Positions 34,039-45,175 of a stretch of 64,000 bases of DNA are shown here, piece after piece. Below the pieces are notes generated by a model. The model was not told the origin of the DNA. It saw only the letters and a list, made by a program, of their open reading frames with translations, and did no database searches. This DNA is from Acanthosepion esculentum (taxonomy: Eukaryota > Mollusca > Cephalopoda > Sepiida > Sepiidae), in the NCBI GenBank assembly GCA_964036315.1, contig OZ038485.1, positions 99,725,932-99,789,931 on the forward strand. Reading direction: 5' to 3'. Made by a program: the position numbers and the translations under genes. Positions within the stretch are counted from its first letter, which is position 1. Each line of letters opens with the position of its first letter.

Positions 34039-34285
34039 TGAACAGAGTGAGATAGATAGATAGATAGATAGATATGATCAAAATTAGATACATTAGATCT
34101 GAATTAGATTCGATTAGATCTGAATTAGATATGTAAATAGATAGATACATTAGATTAGATTTGAATTAGATTAGATTAGATTTGAATTAGACATAGATAG
34201 ATCTCAATTAGATTAAATTAGATTATATCTGAATTAGAGATTAGATCTGAATTAGATTCGATTAGATTAGATCTTAATTAGATAG

Positions 34286-34340
<55 letters not shown>

Positions 34341-34345
34341 AATAG
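33740..34345. repeat. Microsatellite cluster
   Basis: TG-rich DNA at 33755-33842, (TA)n at 33915-33971, (GATA)n at 33986-34037, an ATTAGAT-rich stretch at 34080-34280, and (GATA)n/(GA)n to 34337, just before the Penelope-like element. Confidence 0.9.
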
Positions 34346-34381
34346 ATAACTACCTTAAAAGTATATTTTCTCATATATAAA

Positions 34382-36247
34382 AACTGCATCTCTCTTTGAA
34401 CGTTTACAGGGCTTCAAAACTGATCTTCTAAACATTATAAATGGCATTATTTTTCACAGGAATGGGAATCAGTTTCTGAGGCATTTAGATTGTATTGTCA
34501 AAGATATTAATAAATCCAACGAAATATTTGCTAAATCTGATAAAACTACTAATTTTTACAAATTTAATCCCAAAGAATACAATGCATTAAACAAAAACAG
34601 TTTGACTAAGATTGATAAGAAAATAGATATTAACAATATTAATCGTGTTGATAAAATTAACACTGCTTCTAGAAATGTTTCTGATAAACTCAAAATCAAC
34701 AATAGGGTTAGTAAACTCTGTACTAAAGAATCGTATGTTTTACTTAAAATCAGAAGCCAGACTTTCAGACCAAACTTCCTACGAGGATCATAAACGCTAC
34801 CACATCTCCTGGATCAGGTCAACAAACATATCAAAAACGACTTGGACTTATACATTGGATTGATACTACAGATGTCATTAACAACTGTAGTACCAATCCA
34901 GTACCAGTAACAAAAGCAGGTGCTCTTTTAACCAGTTTGATATTGTGAATTTTACCTTTCTATCTCCAAGGATCTCTTTACCCTGGCTTTGGAATTTGAC
35001 AAAGAATATTCTAACATCTCCAGTTAAGAGATAAATATAATAATGAACTGTAGGAGATCTGTTCTGATCCACAATAAAGAAGAATGAGTTAACAACACTA
35101 ATAAATACTTTGATATTTCAATGGGATCATTAGATTGTGCAGTATCTTCTGATCTGGTGGGTTTATTTATTTTATATAAGCTTACTGCTTATGAAGATGT
35201 CAAAGCTGATAGTATAGGGTTATATAGAGATGATGATCTTATGGTAGTAAAAATATTCCACTAAAATTAAAGTAGATAAATTAAGAAAAATGATTCATAG
35301 AGAAATAAAAAAATGTTATATCTTTAGATTAAGATAAGTATTAATGTTAGACATGTAGATTTTCTTGATCTTACGTTAGATTTGGTTAATAATATATTTC
35401 AGCCTTATATGAAAAATAATACCAACTGAATTTATGTTCACCCTAATTCTAACCACCCTCCGTCTGCAATCCAACATTCGTCACTAGAACGTAGGATTAG
35501 CAACTATTCATCGGGCAAAAATGTTTTTGATAAATATAGCGATGTGTATAATAAAGATTTTATGAATATTGCTTATAAGTGGGCTGAAATCAAGTTTAGA
35601 AAATATGATGATAGTGGTCCAAAGAAAAGAAATAGAAATAGAAAGGTCATTTATTACACACCTACATTTAATCAATTAGTCAGTACTAAGTTAGGTTATA
35701 AGTTCTTCCAAATAATTGATAAATATTTTCCTAAACTAAAGCCTCTTAGTAAAATATTTAACGGAAACACATGAAAACTAAGTTATAGCTGCACCAATAA
35801 TCTTGAGAAGAATATAAAGTTACACAATAATAAAATTTTAAACCAATTTAAAAATCTGGGTCATAATACACGATCCAAGAAACATATTAATGATACTGGC
35901 CAATGTAATTGTAGGAATTCTGATCAATGTCCATTGCCGAACAAATGTTTAACTAAATCTCTTGTTTATATTTGTACTATCTCGACGAGAATGCGACGGT
36001 TGAAAAATTCTATATTGGTAGTACTAAAAATTCTTCCAAGACTACGTGGTCTTTCACTAATAGTACTTACATCACTTTCTAAACTTTTTGGAGTTTAAAA
36101 GATGATAATAAGACTCCTATGGTGAAATGGGAAATTCTAAAAACGGCAAATACATGTAGATCTTTATGTGAACATGAAAACTGGAAATTATCAGATTCAA
36201 ATAAAATTCTTATTAAATCAAAGGAACGAATTAACTGTAAATTGTAA
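34382..36247 (+). pseudogene. Penelope-like element: reverse transcriptase plus GIY-YIG endonuclease, decayed
   Basis: Read across several frameshifts, the + strand encodes a Penelope-like polyprotein. 34382-34793 is open and contains KSDKTTNFYKFNPKEYN and LCTKESYVLLK, the N-terminal RT region. 35119-35260 gives SMGSLDCAVSSDLVGLFI and IGLYRDDDLMVV, the catalytic YRDD box. 35440-35774 gives NSNHPPSAIQ, SGPKKRNRNRKVIYY and IDKYFPKLKPLSKIFN, the RT C-terminal part. 35880-36000 gives CNCRNSDQCPLPNKCLT, and 36003-36247 gives KFYIGSTKNSSK, WSLKDDNKTPMVKWEIL and CEHENWKL, the GIY-YIG endonuclease. Several frame breaks and internal stops make it inactive. It lies between (GATA)n and (TA)n tracts. Confidence 0.85.
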
Positions 36248-36995
36248 ACATAGTTTGCCTTATACCTTACAATTTAGTTAAACTTTGAAATGTGATTATG
36301 CCTTTTCTTATATTTTAGTTGTACTGCGTTGCAACATGTATGGCTTATCTTTCTATTTGTAAGATTAATTTGGATTTTATATAAATTTGTATGAATCTCT
36401 GGTAGCACTAGTAACATCTTGTATGGATGTATTGGTATTTGGTTGGTATTTTTGACATTTTATATTGATTAGTTAGTGTTATTAACATCGTATATGAAGA
36501 ATCTTTATTCCACAGTTGTATATTAATTTACCAAATAATTCTATACGTTTAAATTATTTACAAGTTTCTTAAAGAAGCTATTTCTTCATCAACTATAAAA
36601 AAAATTTATGGAGGAACATATATCTTGTTTAGTATTTTGCTAAATTACCTCTCCACACCATTTTTATTTCTTAGATAATGGCATTGTCTAGTTTGTATAA
36701 TTTATGTATCCGTCTATGTCTGGCTGTTGTCCGCTGCCAATTTACGGGTCATGACCCATTTCTAAAAAATAATTTTTTAAAATTTGCTTCTTCGCTTAGT
36801 TTAAATTTAACGTAGGCAATATTTGATTTGTTGCTCAGAGTAAAGCCCACAAATAATACACCCCTTTTCTTTTTTCGAAAAAAAAAAGATTGTAGTTTAG
36901 TTTTAAATCTAAATAAATCGTTCGCTCGCCAGTAATTTAAAAGATGAGGTGCATTGATACGCATCGAAAAACGACTGCAATTGTGTAGCGATGTT

Positions 36996-37000
<5 letters not shown>
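36248..37000. other. AT-rich DNA downstream of the Penelope-like element
   Basis: Probably includes the element's 3' non-coding part. A weak hammerhead-like match lies at about 36545-36605 (separate entry). Nothing else recognised. Confidence 0.4.
36545..36605 (-). ncRNA. Degenerate hammerhead-like motif
   Basis: Minus strand: TTGATGA-type box, helix AAGAA/TTCTT with loop ATAGC, then GAA and ACTTGTA as a minimal helix III. The spacing differs from the better copies. Confidence 0.2.

Positions 37001-37064
<64 letters not shown>
37001..37064. repeat. (TA)n microsatellite
   Basis: Uninterrupted TA repeats. Confidence 0.95.
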
Positions 37065-37066
<2 letters not shown>

Positions 37067-37139
37067 CCGCCCTGCCAGCTGGGGCATCAGAATACGCCGA
37101 TTTCACTTCTGCATTATGGTAACCCTCCCATCAATTAGT

Positions 37140-37872
37140 CGTCCTGAGTATGACGATAAACTACATCCGACACCGAGATCTGGAGTTTTTTTGGAGCATG
37201 GAATCATCTCTTAATTGCTGTTGTTCCTAGGTAGACCCTGCCCCGGTGGTCGTAGCACCTGTTATGGTCTCAGCTATGGGCAAATAGTTACCCCCCTCCA
37301 AAACTTGGGACAAAACACTATGAAAGTATAAAAAGATACTTTTAAAAAAATTTTACCAGCAATATATTTTTTTGAAAAAATAAATATATTACCAGCAATA
37401 CATTTGACTCACAACAAAAAAAAAAAACTCTTTACAAAAAGGGTGTCAATGAAACTGTTGTGGCCTATTAAGGGGCCCAGAAAGAAAGACACGGAAAACG
37501 AAGGTAGGTTAAACACGTGTATTGAAATAACAGATATATACAAAGCAAGGGTGTTAGTAATAAGCAGATAGAGATATACGTCCGAACGGTTGGTTAACAC
37601 TGCGTCTCCGCTCCCCAACCGACTCCTCAACAATTCTTACAGTTAGTATTTATGAGAGGAAGAAGAGTTCATTCTACTGTAGGCGGGGTTTACCACAACA
37701 GAAACCTGATCTATGACTGATTTTTTTTTATAACGGATATATATTCTATTCATAAGAACCTAACCCCAAATTCTTGATAGATATTTTATTTATACGAAAC
37801 TATCCTAAAATTCTTGTCGGCATTAAATAACCTATTGAGGTTGATATACCGTAAAACAAACCAAACCAAACT
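37140..37872 (+). mobile_element. Dispersed repeat family X, copy split by a solo LTR
   Basis: Head (GTATGACGATAAACTACATC), middle (CTCTTAATTGCTG, ATTACCAGCAATACA) and 3' end (TTGTCGGCATTAAATAACC, then CCAAACCAAAC) are all present. They are separated by about 330 bp that includes the LTR at 37456-37700. Confidence 0.65.
37456..37700. mobile_element. Solo LTR with 5-bp target duplication
   Basis: The 245-bp segment begins TGTTGTGG and ends CCACAACA, a perfect 8-bp terminal inverted repeat with TG...CA ends. GAAAC flanks it on both sides (37451-37455 and 37701-37705). No internal retrotransposon sequence remains, so it formed by LTR-LTR recombination. ATAAATAC on the minus strand is a possible TATA box. 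Confidence 0.85.
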
Positions 37873-38159
37873 ATATGAATCTGATATACACGAGTGTTAT
37901 TGAAAACACCTTTAAAACGTAGGAAATCCCGATTTGTACAAAATTGCAGTGACAGCTATCAGTTTCGGCATAAATTTGATAATCACATGCCGACTTCTTT
38001 ATACGTTTTAAAGGCAAAACAAATGTCTCGTACAAGACGTTGTATAGCCCCTTTTCATTTCACTGTAAAAAATAAAACATCTTTAAGTTTTATTTATTAT
38101 CGCTATTTGAATATTAAATATATACGATGTGCATCCCAGATGTTTTAAGGAAATTCATT
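37873..38159. other. Unrecognised DNA
   Basis: An 84-codon frame at 37894-38148 has no recognised similarity. Confidence 0.4.
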
Positions 38160-38425
38160 TGTTAATTTCAAAGATGTACAAAACTCTAATCTACTTCAGA
38201 GTATGGTCGCCTGACTTCAGTGGCCTTGTGGCGCTCCGGCCACTTCGTGAAGGCCCCATGAATGTGGAGACCACCAGAACACTTGTCACAGCCGCCTTCA
38301 TCTTCTCAATATCTTCCAAAACGACTGGTACCTAGGTTCTCCTTCAACATGGGGAATAACCAACAGTCACAAGGAGCAAGGTCTGATTCCAAGTTGACTT
38401 CTCGTCCCGACTGCATTCAACAAAC
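38160..38425 (-). pseudogene. Mariner transposase C-terminal fragment
   Basis: The minus strand encodes ESDLAPCDCWLFPMLKENLG, then after a frame change GAFTKWPERHKATEV. This matches the SDLAPCD-WLFPKLKE ... KW-ER region around the third catalytic aspartate of mariner-family transposases. The N-terminal half, termini and other catalytic residues were not found. Confidence 0.7.
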
Positions 38426-38689
38426 TACTCAGCTGTGACAAGCAGTGTTTAGTGGAATGTGTTCCAAGAGCTATTACAGCCGTCTCCTTCCATCTTGAAT
38501 AAGAAAACTTATCAGGTCTGTTTATTGGATGTATAGTGTCAGTCAGTTATGTGACATGCGTGATACACGCGTAGGCGATCGTGTATCTTTCGATACATGA
38601 CTGACGAGGCAGATTTTTTTCCCGCAGTAGGTTGCCATTTCTTTCTGACGTAGAGCAGTTGCCATCCAACGCTATAGAACTCAGTCTGT

Positions 38690-38850
38690 CCTGCTATTTA
38701 CCCATAGCTGTGGCGGGGTGTGTGAAGAGGATTCATAACTTTCCCAAGGTATTAGCACATGTGAATGTAATGGATTCGATTGGAATTCGAACTCGGCTTT
38801 CCGATTCCTCAATCCGATCCATTATCCATTACTCTACAGGATATATTAAA
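38690..38850 (-). mobile_element. tRNA-derived SINE, second family
   Basis: The minus strand shows GTAGAGTAATGGATAATGG (box A-like) and GCCGAGTTCGAATTCCAATC (box B), then CATTACATTCACATG. Confidence 0.6.
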
Positions 38851-38916
38851 CTTACAATAATCTAGAACAGTTATAACTGCCTCCCCTAAAAATGTCTCAA
38901 ACCTCTGGAATGCATG

Positions 38917-38917
<1 letters not shown>

Positions 38918-38965
<48 letters not shown>

Positions 38966-39120
38966 GAAATATAGTCTTAAAGTGTGCTATATTTATGGGA
39001 TAAAGTGCTCAATATCAGAGACAGAGCGTGTGTAAATATAAAAGTGAACATAGAAGTCAACACTTAGAGGCGACAGTCTGTTTCATGCTAGATGCAATCG
39101 TCAGGCCACGAGTGCTGTTA
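38918..39120. mobile_element. Hammerhead-like family B, copy 3
   Basis: (TA)n at 38918-38961 is followed by the same leader as copies 1 and 2 and a single-orientation hammerhead-like region. No inverted arm is present. Confidence 0.65.
39069..39107 (-). ncRNA. Hammerhead ribozyme-like motif, family B
   Basis: Minus strand: GGC, CTGACGA, TGC/GCA helix with flanking T-T, GAA, helix III ACAG-A-CTGT, C, then GCC to close helix I. Confidence 0.6.
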
Positions 39121-39149
39121 TTTTTCTCGGCTATTTATATATATGGATC

Positions 39150-39410
39150 AGTGGTGCATTGTGGGTAGTCTATTTTGGCAGATATTTTACCGGAAGTTGT
39201 TTATTTGTTTATTTGTGTCAAATTATTTTGCTTGTTTTTATTTAATTTATTTTTGTTTTTTGTCCTTTATATTTATTTTATTTTAATTTTTTATTTTGAT
39301 CGGTGTTTTTGTTAACGTAGTAAAAATTTGTTTATATAGCTTATTGTGGATAGTCTATTATGGCGGCTATTTTACCGGAAGTCGTTTATTTGTTTATTTA
39401 TTTGGGCAAC
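39150..39410 (+). repeat. Direct duplication of ~60 bp
   Basis: TAGTCTATT-TGGC-G-TATTT and TACCGGAAGT-GTTTATTTGT occur at about 39163-39215 and 39349-39402, with T-rich DNA between. Confidence 0.7.
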
Positions 39411-39555
39411 CCAAACAAATATATATATATATATATATATATAATACAGATAATCGATCCGTTGGTATATAATCCGGGTGGATCCTCGTAATATTAATTA
39501 TAAAAACTGATCGAGCTCGATATCTTTATTTTAACAGAGAATATCTATTTTTTAC

Positions 39556-39847
39556 AGGAAAAAAAAACAAAAATTACCTCAACATAGAGATAAACTACAA
39601 ACAACAAAATTCTGGCCACAAATAAACCCCAGACCGTTTCCCCCGGGATAAGATATCTTACGCCACCAATAATCGCAGACGCAAACCCATTCTCATTAAC
39701 AAGGCGTCTACTGAGGGGGACTAGCATTGAAAATAAATTTAAAACAATGCTCCGAGACTGACATTTAGGGGCTGATGATAGCCGCGTACAGAACGGCTTG
39801 AAATAGACTATCTCTATGTTGAGGTAACTTTTGTTTTGTTTTTCTGT
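39556..39847 (+). mobile_element. Fold-back element with hammerhead-like motif
   Basis: Inverted arms at 39556-39594 and 39808-39847 share TTACCTCAACATAGAGATA and an A/T-rich flank. The motif at 39768-39816 overlaps the inner edge of the right arm, and microsatellites follow. Confidence 0.6.
39768..39816 (+). ncRNA. Hammerhead ribozyme-like motif
   Basis: CTGATGA (39772-39778), T, helix II AGCCG/CGGCT, T, GAA, helix III ATA-GAC-TAT, C39812. Helix I is G-rich/U-rich with wobble pairs. Confidence 0.5.
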
Positions 39848-39849
39848 AA

Positions 39850-39850
39850 T

Positions 39851-39884
<34 letters not shown>

Positions 39885-39918
39885 GTTTGTGTGTGTGTGT
39901 GTTTGTGTGTTTGTGTGA

Positions 39919-40017
<99 letters not shown>
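39850..40017. repeat. (CA)n, (TG)n and (TA)n microsatellites
   Basis: Alternating dinucleotide tracts. Confidence 0.95.
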
Positions 40018-40237
40018 AAACTGAAAAACCTACCAGTACAAAAGAATTCTCCATTGCCATATAAGTACAAAACGCACAATTTTAAAATTTAAAATAATTC
40101 GACCTCCGCGTTGCGGACGCACGCTCAAAGAAATCTCTTAGCAGTAACAATATCACATTTCTAAGAACAAATTTCGGACTATAAACTACTCTTTCGATGT
40201 CCTGTTATTACCTGGAATTATAAAACAACAAATATTT

Positions 40238-40280
40238 TCTTACCTGATGATATATGTAGGGACAGATGAAAGCTCGTAAA
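40238..40280 (+). ncRNA. Hammerhead ribozyme-like motif
   Basis: TTAC pairs with GTAA as helix I. CTGATGA (40244-40250), extra T, helix II ATATG/CAGAT with one mismatch, GAA (40268-40270), self-complementary AGCT, C40275. Confidence 0.6.
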
Positions 40281-40436
40281 TATATAAAAAAAGACCTTAT
40301 TCAACTGAAATTTATAAACAGGGATCATAACATTCATTTACAGGTTCGGGGTTAATGTCTCTTAATAAATTGTTTGCGAAGATGTATTCTCGCCATTTTA
40401 TCTTCTATATCTGTTTTCTGTATGAATGATTCATTG

Positions 40437-40438
<2 letters not shown>

Positions 40439-40510
<72 letters not shown>
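40439..40510. repeat. (TA)n microsatellite
   Basis: Uninterrupted TA repeats. Confidence 0.95.
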
Positions 40511-40512
<2 letters not shown>

Positions 40513-40634
40513 GGGTGTTAAATAAAACGGTAGTCAAAATTGAGACAAATGGACTATGTCTTTCATCGTCCCTTTTCGTGTGTAAGAACGATATTGTTGA
40601 TTCTTTTTTAAATTCCTAGACGGATACGAAATGT

Positions 40635-40690
40635 AATAAACTGCTGACGAAAGCCAAAAAGCAGAGTGACTGAAACGTCATGTTCGGCCT
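40635..40690 (+). ncRNA. Hammerhead ribozyme-like motif, degenerate
   Basis: CTGACGA (40644-40650), A, a mismatched helix AGCC/GACT with a long loop, GAA, self-complementary ACGT, C40679. AAC/GTT may close distal helix I. Confidence 0.45.
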
Positions 40691-41640
40691 AAAAAAAAAT
40701 TTTAAAAAAGAAAAGAATACCATTTTTTCATTTTGCCTTATTTTTTCTCTTTTTTTTTAACTTATTTTATTCCGTCTTTTCTTGAATCTTCTCCGTTTTT
40801 AAAACCTGCTGCTAACTCTTTTTCTCTTTCTTCTTCTCTCATTGTCCTAAATCGTCTGTAGCGTAATGATTAAAAAAAATTCATTACACGCATAAAATCT
40901 TTAGTTATCAACATAATGTCCTTTCTAAGCAATGCACTTAACCAAATGCATTTGCTTTAATGGCGTAGGTAGAATATTATACAGTGAAACGTTCAGATCA
41001 GATTTCAGATTATAATGACTTTTCAGTAGACAGACTTACTGATCCCCATTCCTCTCTCTCTCTCTCACACACACACACTCGCGCTCTCTCTCTCCCCTCT
41101 TTCCTTCTTCGCTTCTTTCACGATTATATTATCCTGTTTTGTTTTTATTCCTTTTTTTCTCTATTTACCACTCCTTTTTAATCAAGAAAAATGGCTGACA
41201 AAAAAAGGGTCATAAACTTGAAAAATAGCCTCCTATCTTATATTCGTCTTTCTTTGCACATTTTCTTTCTTTCTCTTTCTTTCTTTCTTTCTTTCTCTTT
41301 CTTTCTTTCTTTCTGTTTTCTTTCTTTCCTTATTTTGTTCATGTTACTTATTTCTTCTTCAATCTTTCTTTTGTTTTCTTTCTCTTTCCTTCATTATTCC
41401 TTTTATTCTTTTTGTTTCTTATACTCGTCCTTTTGTGCTTTCTTCTTTCTCCTCTTCCTCCGTTTCTTTCTTTCTTTATTTCTTTCTTTCTCTTTTCCTC
41501 CTTTTTCTTCCTTCTTTCTTTCTTTCTTTTTTTTTCTTTCTTTCCTTTCCCCTGTCTCGAAATCTCTTATTATGAAATTGCACTTCGAAATCTCCCTGCT
41601 GGTATTCTAACCAAGTCAGGAAGACATCAATAACCCAAAC
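40691..41640. other. T-rich and CT-rich low-complexity DNA
   Basis: (CT)n and (CA)n at 41052-41096 and (CTTT)n-rich DNA at 41250-41550. Serine/phenylalanine-rich frames are artefacts. Confidence 0.6.
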
Positions 41641-42409
41641 AATTTGTCGGACATGACGGTTAGGATTAGAACCACTTGATTGGTCATTTGAATGATGAAT
41701 GACCAAATCCGGCAAAGATGTAGCCAACAAAGAGATGACCACGCAACGTCTCTTCCCTCATCAAATGCTCTTAAACCCCACAACCGCCGCCTTAATTCTA
41801 CTCCGCAGTCCAAACCAGCTAACTTCTCGTCTTTCATAGCAATAGCATAATAAGGACAAGGCGACTTAGCCTATTCCGAAAGGTTTCTATTATCCCCCTC
41901 TCCAAACCCTCGAACGTAATAGAAAAATCTTTAAAAACAGAGCCAAGCCGATCATTATTACCATTCAGTTATTATAATTTTTATAAAGCCGTAGGGGATC
42001 ATTTTTAAAACCCTTCTCGATAATTACTAACTTTCGCTTACTCCAACACCGGACGAAATAATAGGTGCCTTGGAAAGACTGTGTTAAGACAATTTTCCTA
42101 GTTGGAAAGGCCGGTTTGTTGGCCAGTCTAGAATTCTAGCGTCTCACTTGGGTTCGAAAATCGACCATTTATTCCGTTGAGCAATATAGACATCTTTCGC
42201 TTATGAGCCAGGCTATGTTCAGCTATGTATGACACAAGGTCAGGAGCTGTGAGTGAACTTTTTCTTATTGTCAAATTTCAAGCCGATAACCGTACTTGTT
42301 ACTATGAAAATGTTAAGTCATTTTTGTGTCTTCAATGGAATACAATTCTCTGCCAAAAAATCATGGGGCGGTTGCCTAGTAGCCTGTAGCCCGACCCCTT
42401 CTAGCTTCG
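41641..42409. other. Mostly unrecognised DNA
   Basis: GGTTCTAATCC on the minus strand (about 41660) and GGGTTCGAAAATCG (about 42150) are isolated box B-like words that may mark decayed SINEs. Also carries GACACAAGGTCAG at about 42230. Confidence 0.35.
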
Positions 42410-43310
42410 TGTGTTTCTACTGTTAAATCTATTGTAAGTAAAAGAATAACGGGTAATAATCTTGACCGATTTTCATAAGGCGACTGATAAGGAAGGAGGC
42501 CATTTTGAAAACTATATTTAGAAGCCTGACACTTTTGGTGTTCATTTTAGTATGCGCCATGTTTTCTTCCTATTAAATCAGTTCTAATTAAAGAAGAACG
42601 AGCATTAATTTTGAAAGACCTTCGTACAACCAGAATGCACCGAGACTAAGTTGAAAACTTGGAGTAGATAGGTTCGCCTATCGTCCAGTTCACACTCCTC
42701 TCCGGTCTTTTGAACAGATTTATCCCTTGTTTTCTTCTTAGGATTGGCTTCCGGTTCCTTTTAAAGTCCTCTTCATCTCTGTACTTCTAACGCTTATCCT
42801 TTTTACGCTATTACACCACCACATAGTAACTCTCTGCCTTGAATGTCTCTTGAGCCTTGCGTTGGGTGAACAGAAGTAACAAAAAAATTCAGAATTCTGT
42901 ATTCATTTTGATATATTTGTGTGCTCCAACTATTAGATCTGTTGTAATTAAAGAAAAACAGGCGCTGCTTTTTGACTGACTTTCATACCATATTGACAAG
43001 AAAGGCGACAATGTTGAGAACGATATTGGGAATCCTTAGACATTGTATTAATTTTGGTAAGCTTTTTTTTTTCTGCGATTAAATTTAACGTCTCTGGGTA
43101 ATACCTGTTGTACATTTAATTGCAAATATTAAAGTAAAACAGGCGTTACTTTTTGACCGACCCTCCCTACCATAATTACGATCAAAGAGATTACGTTAAA
43201 GACTACATTTCTAATATTGAAACTTTTGTGTTCATGTTGGCATACATTGTCTACTCTTACTATTAAACCTATTGTAATTAAAGAACAAGTTCAACGTTTT
43301 GGCCGACGTT
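42410..43310 (+). repeat. Degenerate tandem repeat
   Basis: Words such as CTATTAAATC-ATTGTAATTA, AAGAA-AACAGGCG and TTTTTGACCGAC recur near 42418, 42577, 42936, 43119 and 43260, suggesting an old array of roughly 160-190-bp units. It is interrupted by repeat Y at 42655. Confidence 0.5.
42655..42777 (+). repeat. Dispersed repeat family Y, copy 3
   Basis: AGATAGGTTCGCCTATCGTC, CACACTCCTCTCC, TTTATCCCTTGTTTTC and CCTTTTAAAGTCC. Confidence 0.6.
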
Positions 43311-43609
43311 CACATTTTGAAAGCATCCGATAACTAGAAAATAACTAGTCAATTGTTTTTCTAAATTCTTAATGCTAAAACACAGCAAGAATTAACAATG
43401 ACAGACTTGTCAAGCGGACAGAAGGTTAAGCAGTCTTAGACTAAAAACAAATGAATATGTTTTTTTTTCTTTTTCATTAACAGATAAATAAAGGCTTATC
43501 TACTTGTAGACATAGTTTCTTTGTGAAACACTATATGCAATGTTTATATAAAGATTTAAAATGTCTTCTCTTAGAACTATATATGACTACCGTCTTTTTT
43601 TGACAGTAT

Positions 43610-44037
43610 TGTCGGATTTAGCGCCTCCTCAGTTCCTTAATCCTTCAACAGAGGTCTCTCTCTCCCCTGGCTATAAATACTGGCTGACCCTTCTCTCTCT
43701 CTCTCTCTGTCTCTCTCTCTGTCTCTCTCTCTGTCTCTTTCGACTTAGGCCATGGGCCGCTACCTCGCGCGGAGGTGACGTAAAATCTCTCTCTTTTTCA
43801 CTTAGGCCAATATGTGACCTCTCTCAGATACAGTGTTTCCCAAATTCTGGGAACACGCTAAGAACAATACACGTACGTACGAACACCTCACAACACACAC
43901 ATAATTTCTCCATACAAACACTATGTAACTGTTCATGTCTTTGTTTAACTTGTTATTAATATATATTTGTTTACCCATATATATATCGGTCTTGTTTGTT
44001 TTTGTTTGTTTTCTTTGGGCTTAATTAAGGTCCGACA
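43610..44037 (+). mobile_element. Probable LTR
   Basis: A 428-bp segment begins TGTCGGA and ends TCCGACA, a perfect 7-bp inverted repeat. CTATAAATACTGG at about 43670 is a good TATA box, followed by a CT-rich start region. Flanking bases do not form an obvious target duplication, so it may be one LTR of a truncated element. Confidence 0.5.
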
Positions 44038-44633
44038 TTCTCATGTAGCTGGACCGGCCAGCAGGAAATTTTGACCTTCTGATATCTCTTCACATCTTCA
44101 CCCGCACGCTCCGCTACAGTATTGTTTTTCATTTACTCCACATACACTATAATAACAGCAAATCTCTCGCAAATGTTTCGTCGAGTTTTCTTAAACATGG
44201 TCATGCCTTACATGAACGATTTTCGATAGTAAAAGCACAAGGACACTCCATAATAAGTCAGATATGAATGGAGGATGTGCATTTACACATAAATGTAAGT
44301 ATTCTGTAAATTTTTAATGCGAACTGAGCGCGCGTGTTACACTGCAAATTATCACTGCAAATTATCACTTTTTTGCGTATATTTTCTTCAGGAGTTTTTC
44401 TTAAACAAATACTGTTTAACATGAAGTCCTATAAAATTAAATTGAATTAAAGAAAAATTATTAAACTGCGATGTAGGGCTTTTGTCAAAGGGTTTTTTTT
44501 TCAAACGAATCTGCTGATTCGAATTTCATCGACTGGTTTATGAAATTAAAATAAATGCAGAGTTTGTAACTCTGGACAGAAAATGTTAGCGATAACTTAA
44601 ACAATACTAAATACTGCGAGGATTTCAACACGG
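44038..44633. other. Unrecognised DNA
   Basis: No gene recognised. ACTGCAAATTATC is directly repeated at about 44340-44366. Confidence 0.4.
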
Positions 44634-44915
44634 TCACTATGAAGAAAAAACTAAAAAAAAAAAAAAAAAGCTACCAGTTCCAGCTACACAGTCGAACTCT
44701 CTGTCTTCGGGCAGAGAGGAACCCGGAAGAGGCTCCGCCGAAGGGCAGAGTCTCATTCGAGAAGGTGGACTGATCCTGAACCCGTTTTTACGGGTTCCAA
44801 ATGGGATTATTTTTGGCCGAGACTACGGGCTCGGATAACTCACGTTAAACCCGGCCTTGTGCCACATGCAACTCTCGTGAGGGCGGGTAGCTAGATATCA
44901 CTATGAAGAAAAAAC
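44634..44915 (-). mobile_element. Structured retroposon with 18-bp target duplication
   Basis: TCACTATGAAGAAAAAAC is found at 44634-44651 and 44898-44915. The 246-bp insert has hairpins CTCTCTG/CAGAGAG (44697-44718) and GAACCCG/CGGGTTC (44778-44797). On the minus strand it carries TGTGGCACAAGGCC and ends with GGTAGC plus a 17-T run. It looks like a retroposed, highly folded RNA. Confidence 0.7.
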
Positions 44916-44999
44916 ATTATTGAGGAGAGAGAATAACATATGAACAAGAATTAACAAAACAAAATGTAACGGGATTTTTCAGTGCGCTCACGTCGCAAA

Positions 45000-45175
45000 C
45001 AAATGTGGCACAAGGTCAAGATTTAAAGTGGGTTTACTTACAATACCGTCAAAAAATTGCTCATGTCCCCACGGTATTCCCCTTTTTCGGGGAAGCCTTA
45101 GGCGCCAGATAATGATCCCAACCCCTGCTTCCGAAGGGGTGATACTGCCTAGATGGATAGTCCCCTGTGGCTTTT
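45000..45175 (+). mobile_element. Relative of the structured retroposon
   Basis: Starts with TGTGGCACAAGGTC, then hairpins TTCCCC/GGGGAA (45077-45094) and ACCCC/GGGGT (45121-45140), and GATAATGATCCC. The order of elements resembles the minus strand of 44652-44897. Confidence 0.45.
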
